The notes below the pieces were generated by a model that was not told the DNA's origin, ran no database searches, and saw only the letters and a program-made list of their open reading frames with translations. DNA of 47,090 nucleotides, taken from a virus. Below, piece by piece: positions 34,016 to 40,329 of the stretch; the first letter of the stretch is position 1, and the number at the start of each line of letters is the position of its first letter. The position numbers and the translations under genes are program-made. The stretch covers positions 1 through 47,090 of IMG/VR virus record IMGVR_UViG_3300030329_002192, one strand, 5' to 3'.

Positions 34016-34325
34016 TTTTATTCTCCTTTATAAAGTTGTAGCTTGGAATTGTCCAGATATACTCATCTCTTCCGTAATATCCTTTACGTTTCTTTTTAGT
34101 TTTGTATAGCTTTCCTTCTTTAGTAAGGTTTGTAATACTTCTCCTTATTGAAGTAATGGGTACGTTACCAACATTTTTACTGCTGAACCATACCCATACT
34201 TCCGATGGTGAGGCTATGACATGCTCATGAAAGTAGTTTAATATCATATCATCTTGCGTACCAGCTTTAGAATGATATTCTTTTAAAACTCCTGAACTCT
34301 CTTTTGTAGTATTATAATATGACAC
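34008..34325 (-). CDS. Winged-helix DNA-binding protein
   Basis: A 105-residue protein. TQDDMILNYFHEHVIASPSE, then ITSIRRSITNLTKEGKLYKT and a basic wing (KKKRKGYYGRDEYIWTI) match a winged helix-turn-helix: a first helix, a recognition helix ending in the hydrophobic E-G-x-L-x-K turn and a beta wing. A small phage transcription regulator or DNA-binding accessory is likely. It is coupled to DUF932 by overlap. Confidence 0.6.
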   Translation of the reverse strand: MSYYNTTKESSGVLKEYHSKAGTQDDMILNYFHEHVIASPSEVWVWFSSKNVGNVPITSIRRSITNLTKEGKLYKTKKKRKGYYGRDEYIWTIPSYNFIKENKNA

Positions 34326-34326
34326 T

Positions 34327-34533
34327 TTATTCCCCTTGTTCTTTATCGAAGAGTTTTATACAGTTTTCGACTACATCAATTAATGTTCTGTAATACTCGT
34401 CTATTTTATTGTTATTCCTATCTATGTGTTCATAGCGATAGGCATTTAAAGCGTCTAGGATAGCCTGTACTTCACTTTTTTCATCAAAGGCTATAGCAGG
34501 TCGCTTATCGGGAGATCTTGCTATTTTAGGCAT
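34327..34533 (-). CDS. Small helical protein (hypothetical)
   Basis: A 68-residue protein with a basic start (MPKIARSPDKRPAIAFDEKS) and helices after it (EVQAILDALNAYRYEHID, YYRTLIDVVENCIKLFD). The start overlaps the AbrB-like gene's end by eight bases. No family recognised. Confidence 0.45.
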   Translation of the reverse strand: MPKIARSPDKRPAIAFDEKSEVQAILDALNAYRYEHIDRNNNKIDEYYRTLIDVVENCIKLFDKEQGE

Positions 34534-34741
34534 TATTTTGTTTTCCCTTAGTTTTCTTAATGAATGTTAATTTTACAGAACCTGCTGTAGATATTTCCCA
34601 ATCGTTATAACTTATTTCACTTCCTGTTATTGCCGTTACAGTTACTGAATAATCTTTTGGGTTAATGTTGTTTGCGTGGAAGAAAGCTAATGGTAATGTT
34701 ATTCTTCCTCTTTGATCTATGTTGCATTTAGCTATATTCAT
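34526..34741 (-). CDS. AbrB/SpoVT-type swapped-hairpin DNA-binding protein
   Basis: A 71-residue protein. Residues 7-40, with IDQRGRITLPLAFFHANNIN then PKDYSVTVTAITGS, follow the SpoVT/AbrB pattern (x-D-x-R-G-R-I-(T)-(I/L)-P ... L/I-x-P-(G/K)-D). This swapped-hairpin fold binds DNA as a dimer and is used in regulators and antitoxins. There is no toxin gene beside it, so a phage regulator is more likely. It overlaps the 47-residue membrane gene by 14 bases. Confidence 0.6.
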   Translation of the reverse strand: MNIAKCNIDQRGRITLPLAFFHANNINPKDYSVTVTAITGSEISYNDWEISTAGSVKLTFIKKTKGKQNNA

Positions 34742-34871
34742 TGTTTTTTATTTTCCTTTCAATGTTATCATATATAAATATGAAACCCATTATTGAACAC
34801 ATGACCAGAAATAGTCCTGCACCAAACATAAACAGGTTAATTATGACTTCCATTATTTCAAATATTATCAT
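34728..34871 (-). CDS. 47-residue single-span membrane protein
   Basis: A short frame with GGAG six bases before its ATG. It has one long membrane segment, running from FEIMEVIINLFMF through GAGLFLVMCSIMGFIFI, and a polar tail (IERKIKNNEYS). The tail end lies inside the AbrB-like gene in another frame. Early phage membrane peptides are common but this one has no named family. Confidence 0.5.
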   Translation of the reverse strand: MIIFEIMEVIINLFMFGAGLFLVMCSIMGFIFIYDNIERKIKNNEYS

Positions 34872-34873
34872 AA

Positions 34874-35140
34874 TTACTCCTGCTCATGTATGATTACACC
34901 AGTAATGCCGTAGTCTTCCATGTGTTCTAATGTTCTTACAATATCTTTACTGGTTTGATTGTCTTTTGTTTTTAGCGTTGCTCCATCTACAATTAGTTCA
35001 ATCTTGTATCGTTTAGCATTGGTTATTGTGTCTGCAACAGCCACAGATCCGCTTTTTACAGCCTTAAAGACCTGATTTATAGCGAATGCTGTATAACCTA
35101 AGCCTTTAGCAACTCCTGTGTATATTCGTGCTGTACTCAT
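34874..35140 (-). CDS. Small alpha/beta early protein (hypothetical)
   Basis: An 88-residue protein. The first half is helical and Ala/Gly-rich (GVAKGLGYTAFAINQVFKAV), the second alpha/beta (RYKIELIVDGATLKTKDN, EDYGITGVIIHEQE). It is basic. The stop is two bases before the start of the membrane peptide gene, so the genes are linked. No family recognised. Confidence 0.5.
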   Translation of the reverse strand: MSTARIYTGVAKGLGYTAFAINQVFKAVKSGSVAVADTITNAKRYKIELIVDGATLKTKDNQTSKDIVRTLEHMEDYGITGVIIHEQE

Positions 35141-35167
35141 TCTTTATCTCCTAAGAATTTTTTTAAA

Positions 35168-35338
35168 TCACGTTAAATCACGATCCGCTAGATAAGTAAA
35201 GAATAGTTTTGCAACTGTCTTTATATCTACTTCATGCTCATGTGCTATCTCATTTACTATACGTTTCCATTCTTCTTTAAAGACCGGTTCTAAGTAGATA
35301 GCAAGGTTGTCATTTATTACATCCTGTTCTGTTATCAT
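35168..35338 (-). CDS. 56-residue early protein (hypothetical)
   Basis: A short frame in ATGA overlap with the gene upstream. It starts MITEQDVINDNLAIYLEPVF and has an amphipathic acidic helix, EWKRIVNEIAHEHEVDIKTV, followed by a LFFTYLADRDLT end. The last codons overlap a perfect 10-base direct repeat (TTAAATCACG twice, 35163-35182). No family recognised. Confidence 0.5.
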   Translation of the reverse strand: MITEQDVINDNLAIYLEPVFKEEWKRIVNEIAHEHEVDIKTVAKLFFTYLADRDLT

Positions 35339-35751
35339 AGTTTAATCCTTTCTATTTCATCAGCTATATCGTTAAAACTCCATCCTTCTTCATCATTGTA
35401 TCTCATAATTTCATCTATGAAATCACTTAATAGTAGATAATGGAGAAGTTGTTTTGGTATTTTGTCTTTAGTTTTCTTATCTAGCTCTCCTATTGTTTGT
35501 GCTCCTAGCATTTCTTCATTGCTAATTCCTATACATTCGTTTAATGCTACTCCGACTGCACAGTGAGAGAATTTTCTATCTTCATCTAAGCCTGTATCAC
35601 ATAAAGAACCATCCATTTGAGAATAGTATGGTCCTCTTAGTGCTTCAACCCATTTAGTATAAAACTCATTGAGAACAGTTTCTAAATCCGTATTCATATC
35701 TATAGGTAATTTTGTTTCTATAGGTAATTTATATATAGATTTTCCTAACAT
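35335..35751 (-). CDS. Conserved phage protein of unknown function
   Basis: A 138-residue protein. The block KWVEALRGPYYSQMDGSL, later FSHCAVGVALNE and WSFNDIADEIERI, follows a pattern I recognise in a common phage hypothetical family (W-x3-L-R-x2-Y-x-Q ... C-x2-G-V ... N-D-x3-S-F). Its role is unknown. No membrane segment. ATGA-type coupling to the gene downstream. Confidence 0.55.
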   Translation of the reverse strand: MLGKSIYKLPIETKLPIDMNTDLETVLNEFYTKWVEALRGPYYSQMDGSLCDTGLDEDRKFSHCAVGVALNECIGISNEEMLGAQTIGELDKKTKDKIPKQLLHYLLLSDFIDEIMRYNDEEGWSFNDIADEIERIKL

Positions 35752-35991
35752 TTATTCAAACTCCTTTAGATCTTCAACGGATCTTTTTAAGGTTTCAATT
35801 CTAGTTACGAGTCTTTTTTGAATTGTTTCCATTGCGTAGTTTAATGTATCAAATTTCGATATGACTTCATCAATCTCTTGAGATGTTTCATTCATATCAT
35901 TAATACTTGATCCTACAGTACTTACAGCTATTTCAAAGTCCTCGCTGTCTTTTGTAATTGTTTTTAAGTTGTTAAATGTGTTCATTTTCAT
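35752..35991 (-). CDS. Small coiled-coil protein
   Basis: A 79-residue, mostly helical, acidic-basic protein whose C-terminal heptad pattern (FDTLNYAMETIQKRLVTRIE then TLKRSVEDLKEFE) should form a coiled coil. ATGA-style overlap with the zinc protein upstream. Might act as a small adaptor. No family recognised. Confidence 0.5.
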   Translation of the reverse strand: MKMNTFNNLKTITKDSEDFEIAVSTVGSSINDMNETSQEIDEVISKFDTLNYAMETIQKRLVTRIETLKRSVEDLKEFE

Positions 35992-36233
35992 TTCCTTTCA
36001 TCGATTTGTGATTCGATACAGTAATCTATTTGTGATTCCCAATATTCTAAATCTGATAAAGAAGTAATAAGATCATGTTTCATTGGTTGTCCTTTTTCAT
36101 GCTCTTCCCAGCATTTAGGGCATACATATGTATCACGATATGTTATAACTGGTTCATCTGACCAAGGTACTTGATCTTTTATTGTGGTTTCTATTGTTTC
36201 TAATTCAGCTTTTGGGTGGTAGCGACATTTCAT
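35988..36233 (-). CDS. Small zinc-binding protein
   Basis: An 81-residue protein with C3-x2-H6 (CRYH) near the start and CPKC near residue 38 followed by W-E-E-H, so a likely CCCH/CCHC zinc site. The rest is acidic and helical (LEYWESQIDYCIESQIDE). It has a TAGGAGTCA ribosome region matching that before the 58-residue gene at 28323, and follows the hairpin at 36269-36304. Confidence 0.55.
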   Translation of the reverse strand: MKCRYHPKAELETIETTIKDQVPWSDEPVITYRDTYVCPKCWEEHEKGQPMKHDLITSLSDLEYWESQIDYCIESQIDERK

Positions 36234-36268
36234 TATTGACTCCTATGTTTTGTAGATTTGCCAAAAAT

Positions 36269-36304
36269 AAAGGAGGCAGTTCTTGTTATGAATCTGCCCC
36301 CTTT
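36269..36304 (-). terminator. Intrinsic terminator behind the EVK nuclease gene
   Basis: AAAGGAGGCAG (36269-36279) pairs with CTGCCCCCTTT (36294-36304), one A-C mismatch, 14-base loop. Leftward it continues into ATTTTT, giving a good T tract. It overlaps the nuclease stop codon at its base. Confidence 0.75.
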
Positions 36305-36752
36305 ATCGCCACTCATTAAATGTATGATTATTAACTAATATTGAATTAGTTTTTAACATATCTAGTTTCATTAGGTATGCTTTTTTTGAACAATAATCTC
36401 CTCTACCAGTAAATTCTACTGTTGAGAGATTATATTTATTAATTAGTTGTTTAATTCTTTTTGGTGTGGTAATTATCATTTCTTCTTTGGTATAGAATAC
36501 CCATCTATATGCTTTAGTAGTTGAAAGAGCAGATGGCTTATTGTTAAAAGTAACTTCTATAACGATATTACCAGTTTCTTTAGACATAGGATCATATTTG
36601 ACTTCTACGCCTTGTCCTATTGATGGTATGTAGATATCCCAAGCTTTGCAGTATCCATCCACAATATAAGCATCAGCGTATTTTCTTTTAATATATTCTA
36701 GTGCAGATCGTTCTGCTTTTTTACCTCTGATTAAGTCTTGTTTAAAACTCAT
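36303..36752 (-). CDS. PD-(D/E)XK nuclease (VSR/Hjc-like core)
   Basis: A 149-residue protein. MSFKQDLIRGKKAERSALEY with E14, D39 in AWDIYIPS, and E50-V-K52 in GVEVKYD give the E ... D-x10-E-x-K core of the PD-(D/E)XK fold. A beta and helix pattern continues after it. Such early phage nucleases can process recombination intermediates or degrade host DNA. It follows a long promoter-containing gap (36753-37222) and may be the first gene of its unit. Confidence 0.7.
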   Translation of the reverse strand: MSFKQDLIRGKKAERSALEYIKRKYADAYIVDGYCKAWDIYIPSIGQGVEVKYDPMSKETGNIVIEVTFNNKPSALSTTKAYRWVFYTKEEMIITTPKRIKQLINKYNLSTVEFTGRGDYCSKKAYLMKLDMLKTNSILVNNHTFNEWR

Positions 36753-36910
36753 TGCTAGAATAATAATTCTCGTGATGGTTTTATTTTTAGATATGCTGTA
36801 AGTATAGTAATATTAAAGTTTAAGAATGGTTTATCTTGTTAATAATTACCTGTATATTGTAGTCACAAATTAGTGATTGTTTGTGTTTTAATCAATTAGT
36901 ATTTATTAGT

Positions 36911-36988
36911 ACTTGCTTGTTTGCAAGTCATGGGCAAGCCCTACTGCAGTTCTGCAGTTGTGTATAGATATGGGTTCGCTCTGCGAAC
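36911..36988. repeat. Cluster of four tandem stem-loops
   Basis: In 78 bases four short inverted repeats follow each other: ACTTGC/GCAAGT (36911-36928, loop 6), GGGC/GCCC (36932-36941), ACTGCAG/CTGCAGT (36943-36958, loop 2) and GTTCGC/GCGAAC (36974-36988, loop 3). The arms are perfect and unlike each other in sequence. The stretch is richer in G+C than its AT-rich surroundings. It lies between a leftward terminator and the start of the nuclease gene. Confidence 0.7.
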
Positions 36989-37000
36989 ACCTTTTAAAAT

Positions 37001-37032
37001 AAAAAAGCCACGCAGGATATACCCACGTGGCT
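37001..37032 (-). terminator. Intrinsic terminator (leftward)
   Basis: AGCCACG (37006-37012) pairs with CGTGGCT (37026-37032), 13-base loop; leftward a run of T6 (37006-37001) follows. It probably ends the transcript of the 37223-37567 gene, 190 bases after its stop. Confidence 0.8.
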
Positions 37033-37157
37033 AATTTTCACTTAATCTGGTCATACAAGCTATATATGAGTAACTATAATAGTTCTGTATATTTTTGCTA
37101 TTTTCAGTGTGAACGCTTTCACCTGTTCATCGCTCGATTGAGTGGTGGTTCTTATAA

Positions 37158-37198
37158 CCTAACTAATAACCATAGCATGTAGAGGGCTATTAGTTAGG
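37158..37198. other. 11-base-pair stem-loop
   Basis: CCTAACTAATA (37158-37168) and TATTAGTTAGG (37188-37198) are perfect complements around a 19-base loop. It lies 25 bases after the leftward stop of the 37223 gene. No T-run follows leftward, so an mRNA 3'-end or processing structure is more likely than a terminator. Confidence 0.6.
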
Positions 37199-37222
37199 TG
37201 TGCTCAATATTACTGCACTTAT

Positions 37223-37567
37223 TTATTGGTTACCAACAATCATATATCTTATGGCTGTGCCTTTCTTTGATACCATCTGTGTCTCTGGTAGCATACTTAA
37301 ACCAGCAGGTACAAGTTCATTCTCTACAAAAGATTCATAATCTTCTAATCCATCTTCAGTAGCATTATGCCAGATGTTGTAGATATAATCATCTGTTACA
37401 TCTTCGAGCATGGCTTTTATAGAAGATGGTTGGTTGAGATAATCTCCATCATCAGTTTCTTTGGTTCTGTTGATCCATACATTGCTATAACTGTTTTCTC
37501 GTACTTCTTCAGCAACTTTTTTAGATGCTTTAAGTATTTTCTTCAGTTCATTTTTTAATGTAGCCAT
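37223..37567 (-). CDS. Early protein (hypothetical)
   Basis: A 114-residue protein with an AAAAGGAGTCA ribosome region. N-terminal basic helix (LKKILKASKKVAEEVRE), then an acidic middle (EDVTDDYIYNIWHNATEDGL) and a beta end (TAIRYMIVGN). It is bracketed by non-coding stretches on both sides and may be an independently transcribed unit. No family recognised. Confidence 0.5.
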   Translation of the reverse strand: MATLKNELKKILKASKKVAEEVRENSYSNVWINRTKETDDGDYLNQPSSIKAMLEDVTDDYIYNIWHNATEDGLEDYESFVENELVPAGLSMLPETQMVSKKGTAIRYMIVGNQ

Positions 37568-37860
37568 TATTGACTCCTTTTATTTTGATTGAGTGGCAGA
37601 ATTGCCAGAAATAGAGGAGACTGTTCTTAGTTAAGAAATTTTTCGTTTATTAATTAGGCTATACTTTAGTTGAAGTTATAAATATAGTGTGCAACATAGT
37701 GTTGCACTCATTTTAAGGGGTAGGAAAAGGGGTAGAATATTAGTTTTTTACCCCTTTTTTAGACGGTGATATAGGCAAATCATCACGTGTTCCGTGCTTG
37801 TTTATTTGCCCCTGATCCCCTATGACTGAGCAGAATGCTCAGAAATAGAGGAAGCAGTTG
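37568..37860 (-). other. Non-coding region between tRNA and the 37567 gene
   Basis: No gene seen. It contains two copies of the recurrent leftward block (near 37599-37620 and 37831-37860), a hairpin GTGCAACA/TGTTGCAC (37689-37707, loop TAG) and a bidirectional terminator (37725-37760). Leftward, the block copies read C-T-C-C-T-C-T-A-T-T-T-C-T-G and continue into small hairpins whose arms differ but still pair. Confidence 0.55.
37725..37760. terminator. Bidirectional intrinsic terminator
   Basis: AAAAGGGGTA (37725-37734) pairs with TACCCCTTTT (37749-37758), ten base pairs and a 14-base loop. Rightward a T-run follows (37755-37760); leftward CC follows the stem, so the rightward side is better formed. 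Confidence 0.7.
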
Positions 37861-37939
37861 TGAGTGTGGCAGGATTCGAACCTACTTGATGGTTAAACGG
37901 TTTTACAGACCGCCCCCTTTCCAATCGGGCTACACACTC
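37861..37939 (-). tRNA. tRNA-Tyr (anticodon GTA)
   Basis: Reading leftward, GAGTGTG (37939-37933) pairs with CACACTC (37868-37862). A short D stem CCC/GGG follows, then anticodon stem GCGGT/ACCGT around CTGTAAA (anticodon GTA, tyrosine), an 11-base variable region and T-stem GTAGG/CCTGC with TTCGAAT. D-loop and anticodon layout closely match bacterial tRNA-Tyr. The CCA end is not encoded. It lies just downstream of the 37946-38089 gene and directly before the recurrent intergenic block. Confidence 0.93.
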
Positions 37940-37945
37940 AATCAA

Positions 37946-38089
37946 TTATTTACTCCTTTTTAATTTGTCATATAGGTTAAGCAATGTCATATCCGATAAA
38001 TAAGTAAGTTCGTCTATAGTATCCCTTTTAATATTCCTAGAATTGGAATTTATTAGCCTCTCTAATGCACTTATTATTAACTCTCTCAT
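37946..38089 (-). CDS. 47-residue helical early protein
   Basis: A short frame with AAGGAG eight bases before its ATG. It opens MRELIISALERLINSN and has a DELTYLSDMTLLNLYDKL helix at the end: amphipathic, basic. The stop is seven bases before the tRNA, so tRNA and mRNA are probably cotranscribed. No family recognised. Confidence 0.55.
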   Translation of the reverse strand: MRELIISALERLINSNSRNIKRDTIDELTYLSDMTLLNLYDKLKRSK

Positions 38090-38170
38090 TTTTATTTCTC
38101 CTTTTTTTTGTTAAGAATCTTGTAATGGTTTATGGCAAAGTTGCTAAAAATAGGGGAGAAAGATCTTAAG

Positions 38171-38361
38171 TTTTCAACTTAAAGTTTATCAAAATACAAT
38201 TCCGTTTTTCAACTTAAAGTTTTAGAAAACGCAATTCCATTTTTTAACTTGATTTACTTTATAATCAAATACCATTTTTTAACTTAATTGTTGTTGATTT
38301 GTAATATCATATACAAGTTTTTAACTTGTTATTATTGTTTATAAGAAACCATTTTTTAACT
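38171..38361. repeat. Iteron-like array, six copies of TTTT(T/C)AACTT at ~35-bp period
   Basis: Six copies of T(3-6)(C/T)AACTT end in AACT at 38179, 38214, 38249, 38284, 38326 and 38361: spacings 35, 35, 35, 42 and 35. Flanks also repeat partly (CAATTCC before copies 2 and 3; ACCATTTTTTAACTT at copies 3, 4 and 6). The region codes for nothing. Regularly spaced direct repeats in a control region can bind a replication initiator or a regulator. Confidence 0.65.
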
Positions 38362-38364
38362 AAA

Positions 38365-38390
38365 AAAGGGGGATTTTACAACCCCCCTTT
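38365..38390 (-). terminator. Intrinsic terminator behind the 38394 gene
   Basis: AAAGGGGG (38365-38372) pairs with CCCCCTTT (38383-38390), ten-base loop. Leftward the stem runs into TTTTTT (38367-38362), giving a good T tract. It lies four bases after the leftward stop at 38394 and overlaps the edge of the repeat array. Confidence 0.8.
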
Positions 38391-38393
38391 ATT

Positions 38394-38657
38394 TTATAAT
38401 GTATCCCCTTTTTCTATCTTCTTTTCAATTATCTTCTGCAAAAGATCATTCTTTTTAATTAATTCATCTATTCGTTTATCATTATCTTTATGATAGAATT
38501 TGAATGAATCAGAAGCTTTATCGTTAAACTGTTTGAAGTGTTTTTTAGCATCAGTTTTAATAGATGTTATATTCTTAACAGATTTAACAGTATCTACTGC
38601 TTTTTCAGTTGTTACTATTAAAGCTCCGAGAGTGTATAGTGCTATGTTTTTAAACAT
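38394..38657 (-). CDS. Membrane-anchored coiled-coil early protein
   Basis: An 87-residue protein with AAGGAC before its ATG. Residues 2-17 may be a membrane anchor or amphipathic helix (FKNIALYTLGALIVTT); the rest is a basic helix-rich region with KNITSIKTDAKKHFKQF and a heptad-like end (IDELIKKNDLLQKIIEKK). Bracketed by two terminators. No family recognised. Confidence 0.5.
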   Translation of the reverse strand: MFKNIALYTLGALIVTTEKAVDTVKSVKNITSIKTDAKKHFKQFNDKASDSFKFYHKDNDKRIDELIKKNDLLQKIIEKKIEKGDTL

Positions 38658-38693
38658 GATTTGTCCTTTTTAGTTAACTATAAATAGAGGAGA

Positions 38694-38715
38694 AAGGGGG
38701 AATGGTTACCCCCTT
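38694..38715 (-). terminator. Intrinsic terminator between 38723 and 38657 genes
   Basis: AAGGGGG (38694-38700) pairs with CCCCCTT (38709-38715), 8-base loop. Leftward the stem is followed by TCTCCTCTATTTAT, another copy of the recurrent block. It lies eight bases after the leftward stop at 38723. Confidence 0.7.
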
Positions 38716-38722
38716 AATCTAT

Positions 38723-38944
38723 TTATGATTTAGATATGATCTCTTCTATGTTTTTAAATGATTTGATCATTGATGGTAATGATTTTTCAAATGATTTAAT
38801 CGTTCCAGTTAGAACTTTCTCCAAGTTCTCTGGAAGTTTTTCAATTGAATAGTTTTGATAATCAAATAAGGCTCTCTTAACACCTAAGGTTACAGAAGTC
38901 TCTATCTTTTTGAATGTATCGTCACTTAATGTGATATCTGGCAT
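38723..38944 (-). CDS. First leftward gene: small helical protein (hypothetical)
   Basis: A 73-residue protein with AAGGAG before the ATG, the first gene on the left side of the divergent control region. It has a SDDTFKKIETSVTLGVKRAL start and a Lys/Phe-rich helical tail (KSFEKSLPSMIKSFKNIE). Position suggests an immediate early product. No family recognised. Confidence 0.5.
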   Translation of the reverse strand: MPDITLSDDTFKKIETSVTLGVKRALFDYQNYSIEKLPENLEKVLTGTIKSFEKSLPSMIKSFKNIEEIISKS

Positions 38945-39265
38945 AGTTATTTCTCCTTATGTTATGCTATACATAGGGGAGACAGACATATGTAATAGTT
39001 CTCCTATAGAGTGTAGGGATTAGGTAAAGGGTCACACACGCATGTGTATTAGAGGATAGACTGAGTGAGTGCGTTAGGCTACTCACACATTGTGAACCGA
39101 ACTCAATTAACTGAACTCAACGTAGATTAGGCAACCCATCCCGAATTAACGGGGGGTATGTACTCTACGTTTCCCTCACACGCATTCTTGTTGTACTTTT
39201 TAAAAGAGTACTGGAACTATTCTGTCTTGTAGCAGTACTATAGAGTACTTAACTTAAAGTGTAGC
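38945..39265. promoter_or_regulatory. Divergent early/late control region (321 bases)
   Basis: No gene; it separates the leftward early genes (38944) from the rightward late unit (39266), so it must hold promoters for both. Seen: hairpin arms ATAGGGGAGA (38973-38982) with TTCTCCTATAG; a nested hairpin AACGTAGA (39119-39126) with TCTACGTT (39164-39171), enclosing ACCC-AT-CCCG and CGGGGGGT; direct repeats GAACTCAA at 39099 and 39113; and AGTACT hexamers at 39207, 39234 and 39244 with GTACT at 39160 and 39193. Promoter elements cannot be set with certainty. Confidence 0.6.
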
Positions 39266-39475
39266 ATGAAGACAAAAGTGAAGCGGGAATATGAGGTGTT
39301 TAATTTAGAGACAGGCACATGGGAGAAGCGTATCATGTCAGATAAGCAATACAAGGAGTTTACCAGTAAAATGAATGCTAATGTAGAAGAACTAGATGCT
39401 GAATATGAGATCGTTAGCCGTATAGTAGCTCATAAAATGGGTGTAGAAATGCCGCCCAAAAAGAGTATGGATTAA
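39266..39475 (+). CDS. First rightward gene: small protein (hypothetical)
   Basis: A 69-residue basic protein (opening MKTKVKREYEVFNLETGTWE), no ribosome site visible. The pattern is beta then helix (LETGTWEKRIMSDKQYKEF). It precedes the terminase genes and follows the AGTACT cluster, so it could be a regulator or a packaging accessory. No family recognised. Confidence 0.5.
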   Translation: MKTKVKREYEVFNLETGTWEKRIMSDKQYKEFTSKMNANVEELDAEYEIVSRIVAHKMGVEMPPKKSMD

Positions 39476-39555
39476 AGTAATACTATTATATAATAGTAGT
39501 AGAGCTATACTATAAGTAGAGCCTCTCTAATAGAGTAGCTATACATGGATCAACT
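39476..39555 (+). promoter_or_regulatory. Spacer with palindrome before the small terminase
   Basis: ACTATTATATAATAGT (39482-39497) is a perfect 16-base palindrome; it contains a TATAAT core. Further on, TAGAGC and GCTATA arms occur around 39500-39545. Possible promoter with operator for the terminase genes. No ribosome site is visible directly before the ATG at 39556. Confidence 0.4.
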
Positions 39556-40329
39556 ATGAAAATAAAACGCAGGATTAACGGAAAAACCAGCAATTATGAT
39601 GTCTTTACAAAAGTAGAGGCAGCAAAGCTGGGGCTTGCCATAGTTTACTGGAAAGAGGCACACGAGGATGAATGGGCTTACACAGATGATGACTATGTAG
39701 CCAAGTGTTATGACCGCAAGGACTACACAGATAAGCATGGAAATACGAAAACATTTATAAAGCTTACTTGCGGGGTTGGATGGGTCAGCAGATTCTCCAA
39801 AATATTATTTGAGAAAAATCACAAATATGGAGTATACAGCAAGACAAATCCTAAGAGGAGATGGGATGAAGAAGAATCTGGTACTACCAGGGCTAAGAAT
39901 ACTGTTACATCTTATGCACATATGCTCCTTAGTAATGGACAAGTGGACTTTAATGCTCTTGGAGAGATATATAGACCAGATCAAAAGATCCCGGCAGCAA
40001 CGGTACGCAGATTTCTTAAACAAAAGGTAGCAAAGCGTATGATAGAGAAAAAACTAAAGGAATTACTAAAAGATAAGGGGATAAGCAAGGAGCTTGCAGT
40101 TGATAATGTACTCCGTGCCCTTCATATGGCAGAGAGTAAGGGTGATGTTAATAATTTTTTAAAAGCAAATGACTGTTTAATGGACTTATTGGAGATGAAG
40201 CCTAATAAAAAGATGATAACAGACACAATACAGGTAGATGTGACTAAGCAGATAGCCGATACTATGGCGAAAGAGGATAAACGGCTTACATTGCAGAGAA
40301 AAAGCGAAGAAAATGAAGCCTCAGAGTGA
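39556..40329 (+). CDS. Small terminase subunit-like protein
   Basis: A 257-residue protein next to the large terminase. The C-terminal half has helices typical of small terminases, with KRMIEKKLKELLKDKGIS, LRALHMAESKGDVNNFLKAN and LLEM; in that family this region helps form the ring that recognises the packaging site. The N-terminal half is longer than usual and lysine/tryptophan-rich (KEAHEDEWAYTDDDYVAKCY). It overlaps the next gene by 17 bases. The call is from position and pattern, not a strict motif. Confidence 0.65.
   Translation: MKIKRRINGKTSNYDVFTKVEAAKLGLAIVYWKEAHEDEWAYTDDDYVAKCYDRKDYTDKHGNTKTFIKLTCGVGWVSRFSKILFEKNHKYGVYSKTNPKRRWDEEESGTTRAKNTVTSYAHMLLSNGQVDFNALGEIYRPDQKIPAATVRRFLKQKVAKRMIEKKLKELLKDKGISKELAVDNVLRALHMAESKGDVNNFLKANDCLMDLLEMKPNKKMITDTIQVDVTKQIADTMAKEDKRLTLQRKSEENEASE

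Larger units (their letters stand above)
36753..37222 (-). other. 470-base non-coding region with stem-loops
   Basis: No gene of useful length on either strand. It holds the cluster of four stem-loops (36911-36988), a strong leftward terminator (37001-37032) and an 11-base-pair hairpin (37158-37198). Between 36753 and 36900 it is very AT-rich; TATACT-type elements occur there, but I cannot place a convincing promoter pair. Confidence 0.6.

Noticed and set aside
34526-34741. Antitoxin of a toxin-antitoxin pair
   Set aside because: AbrB-like fold is present, but no toxin-like partner lies beside it; a phage regulator is more likely.
37861-37939. tRNA as phage attachment site
   Set aside because: No integrase, excisionase or repressor is seen anywhere in the complete genome.
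38171-38361. CRISPR array
   Set aside because: Only about 10 bases are conserved per unit, there is no 23-40 base repeat, spacers are not unique segments and no cas genes are present.
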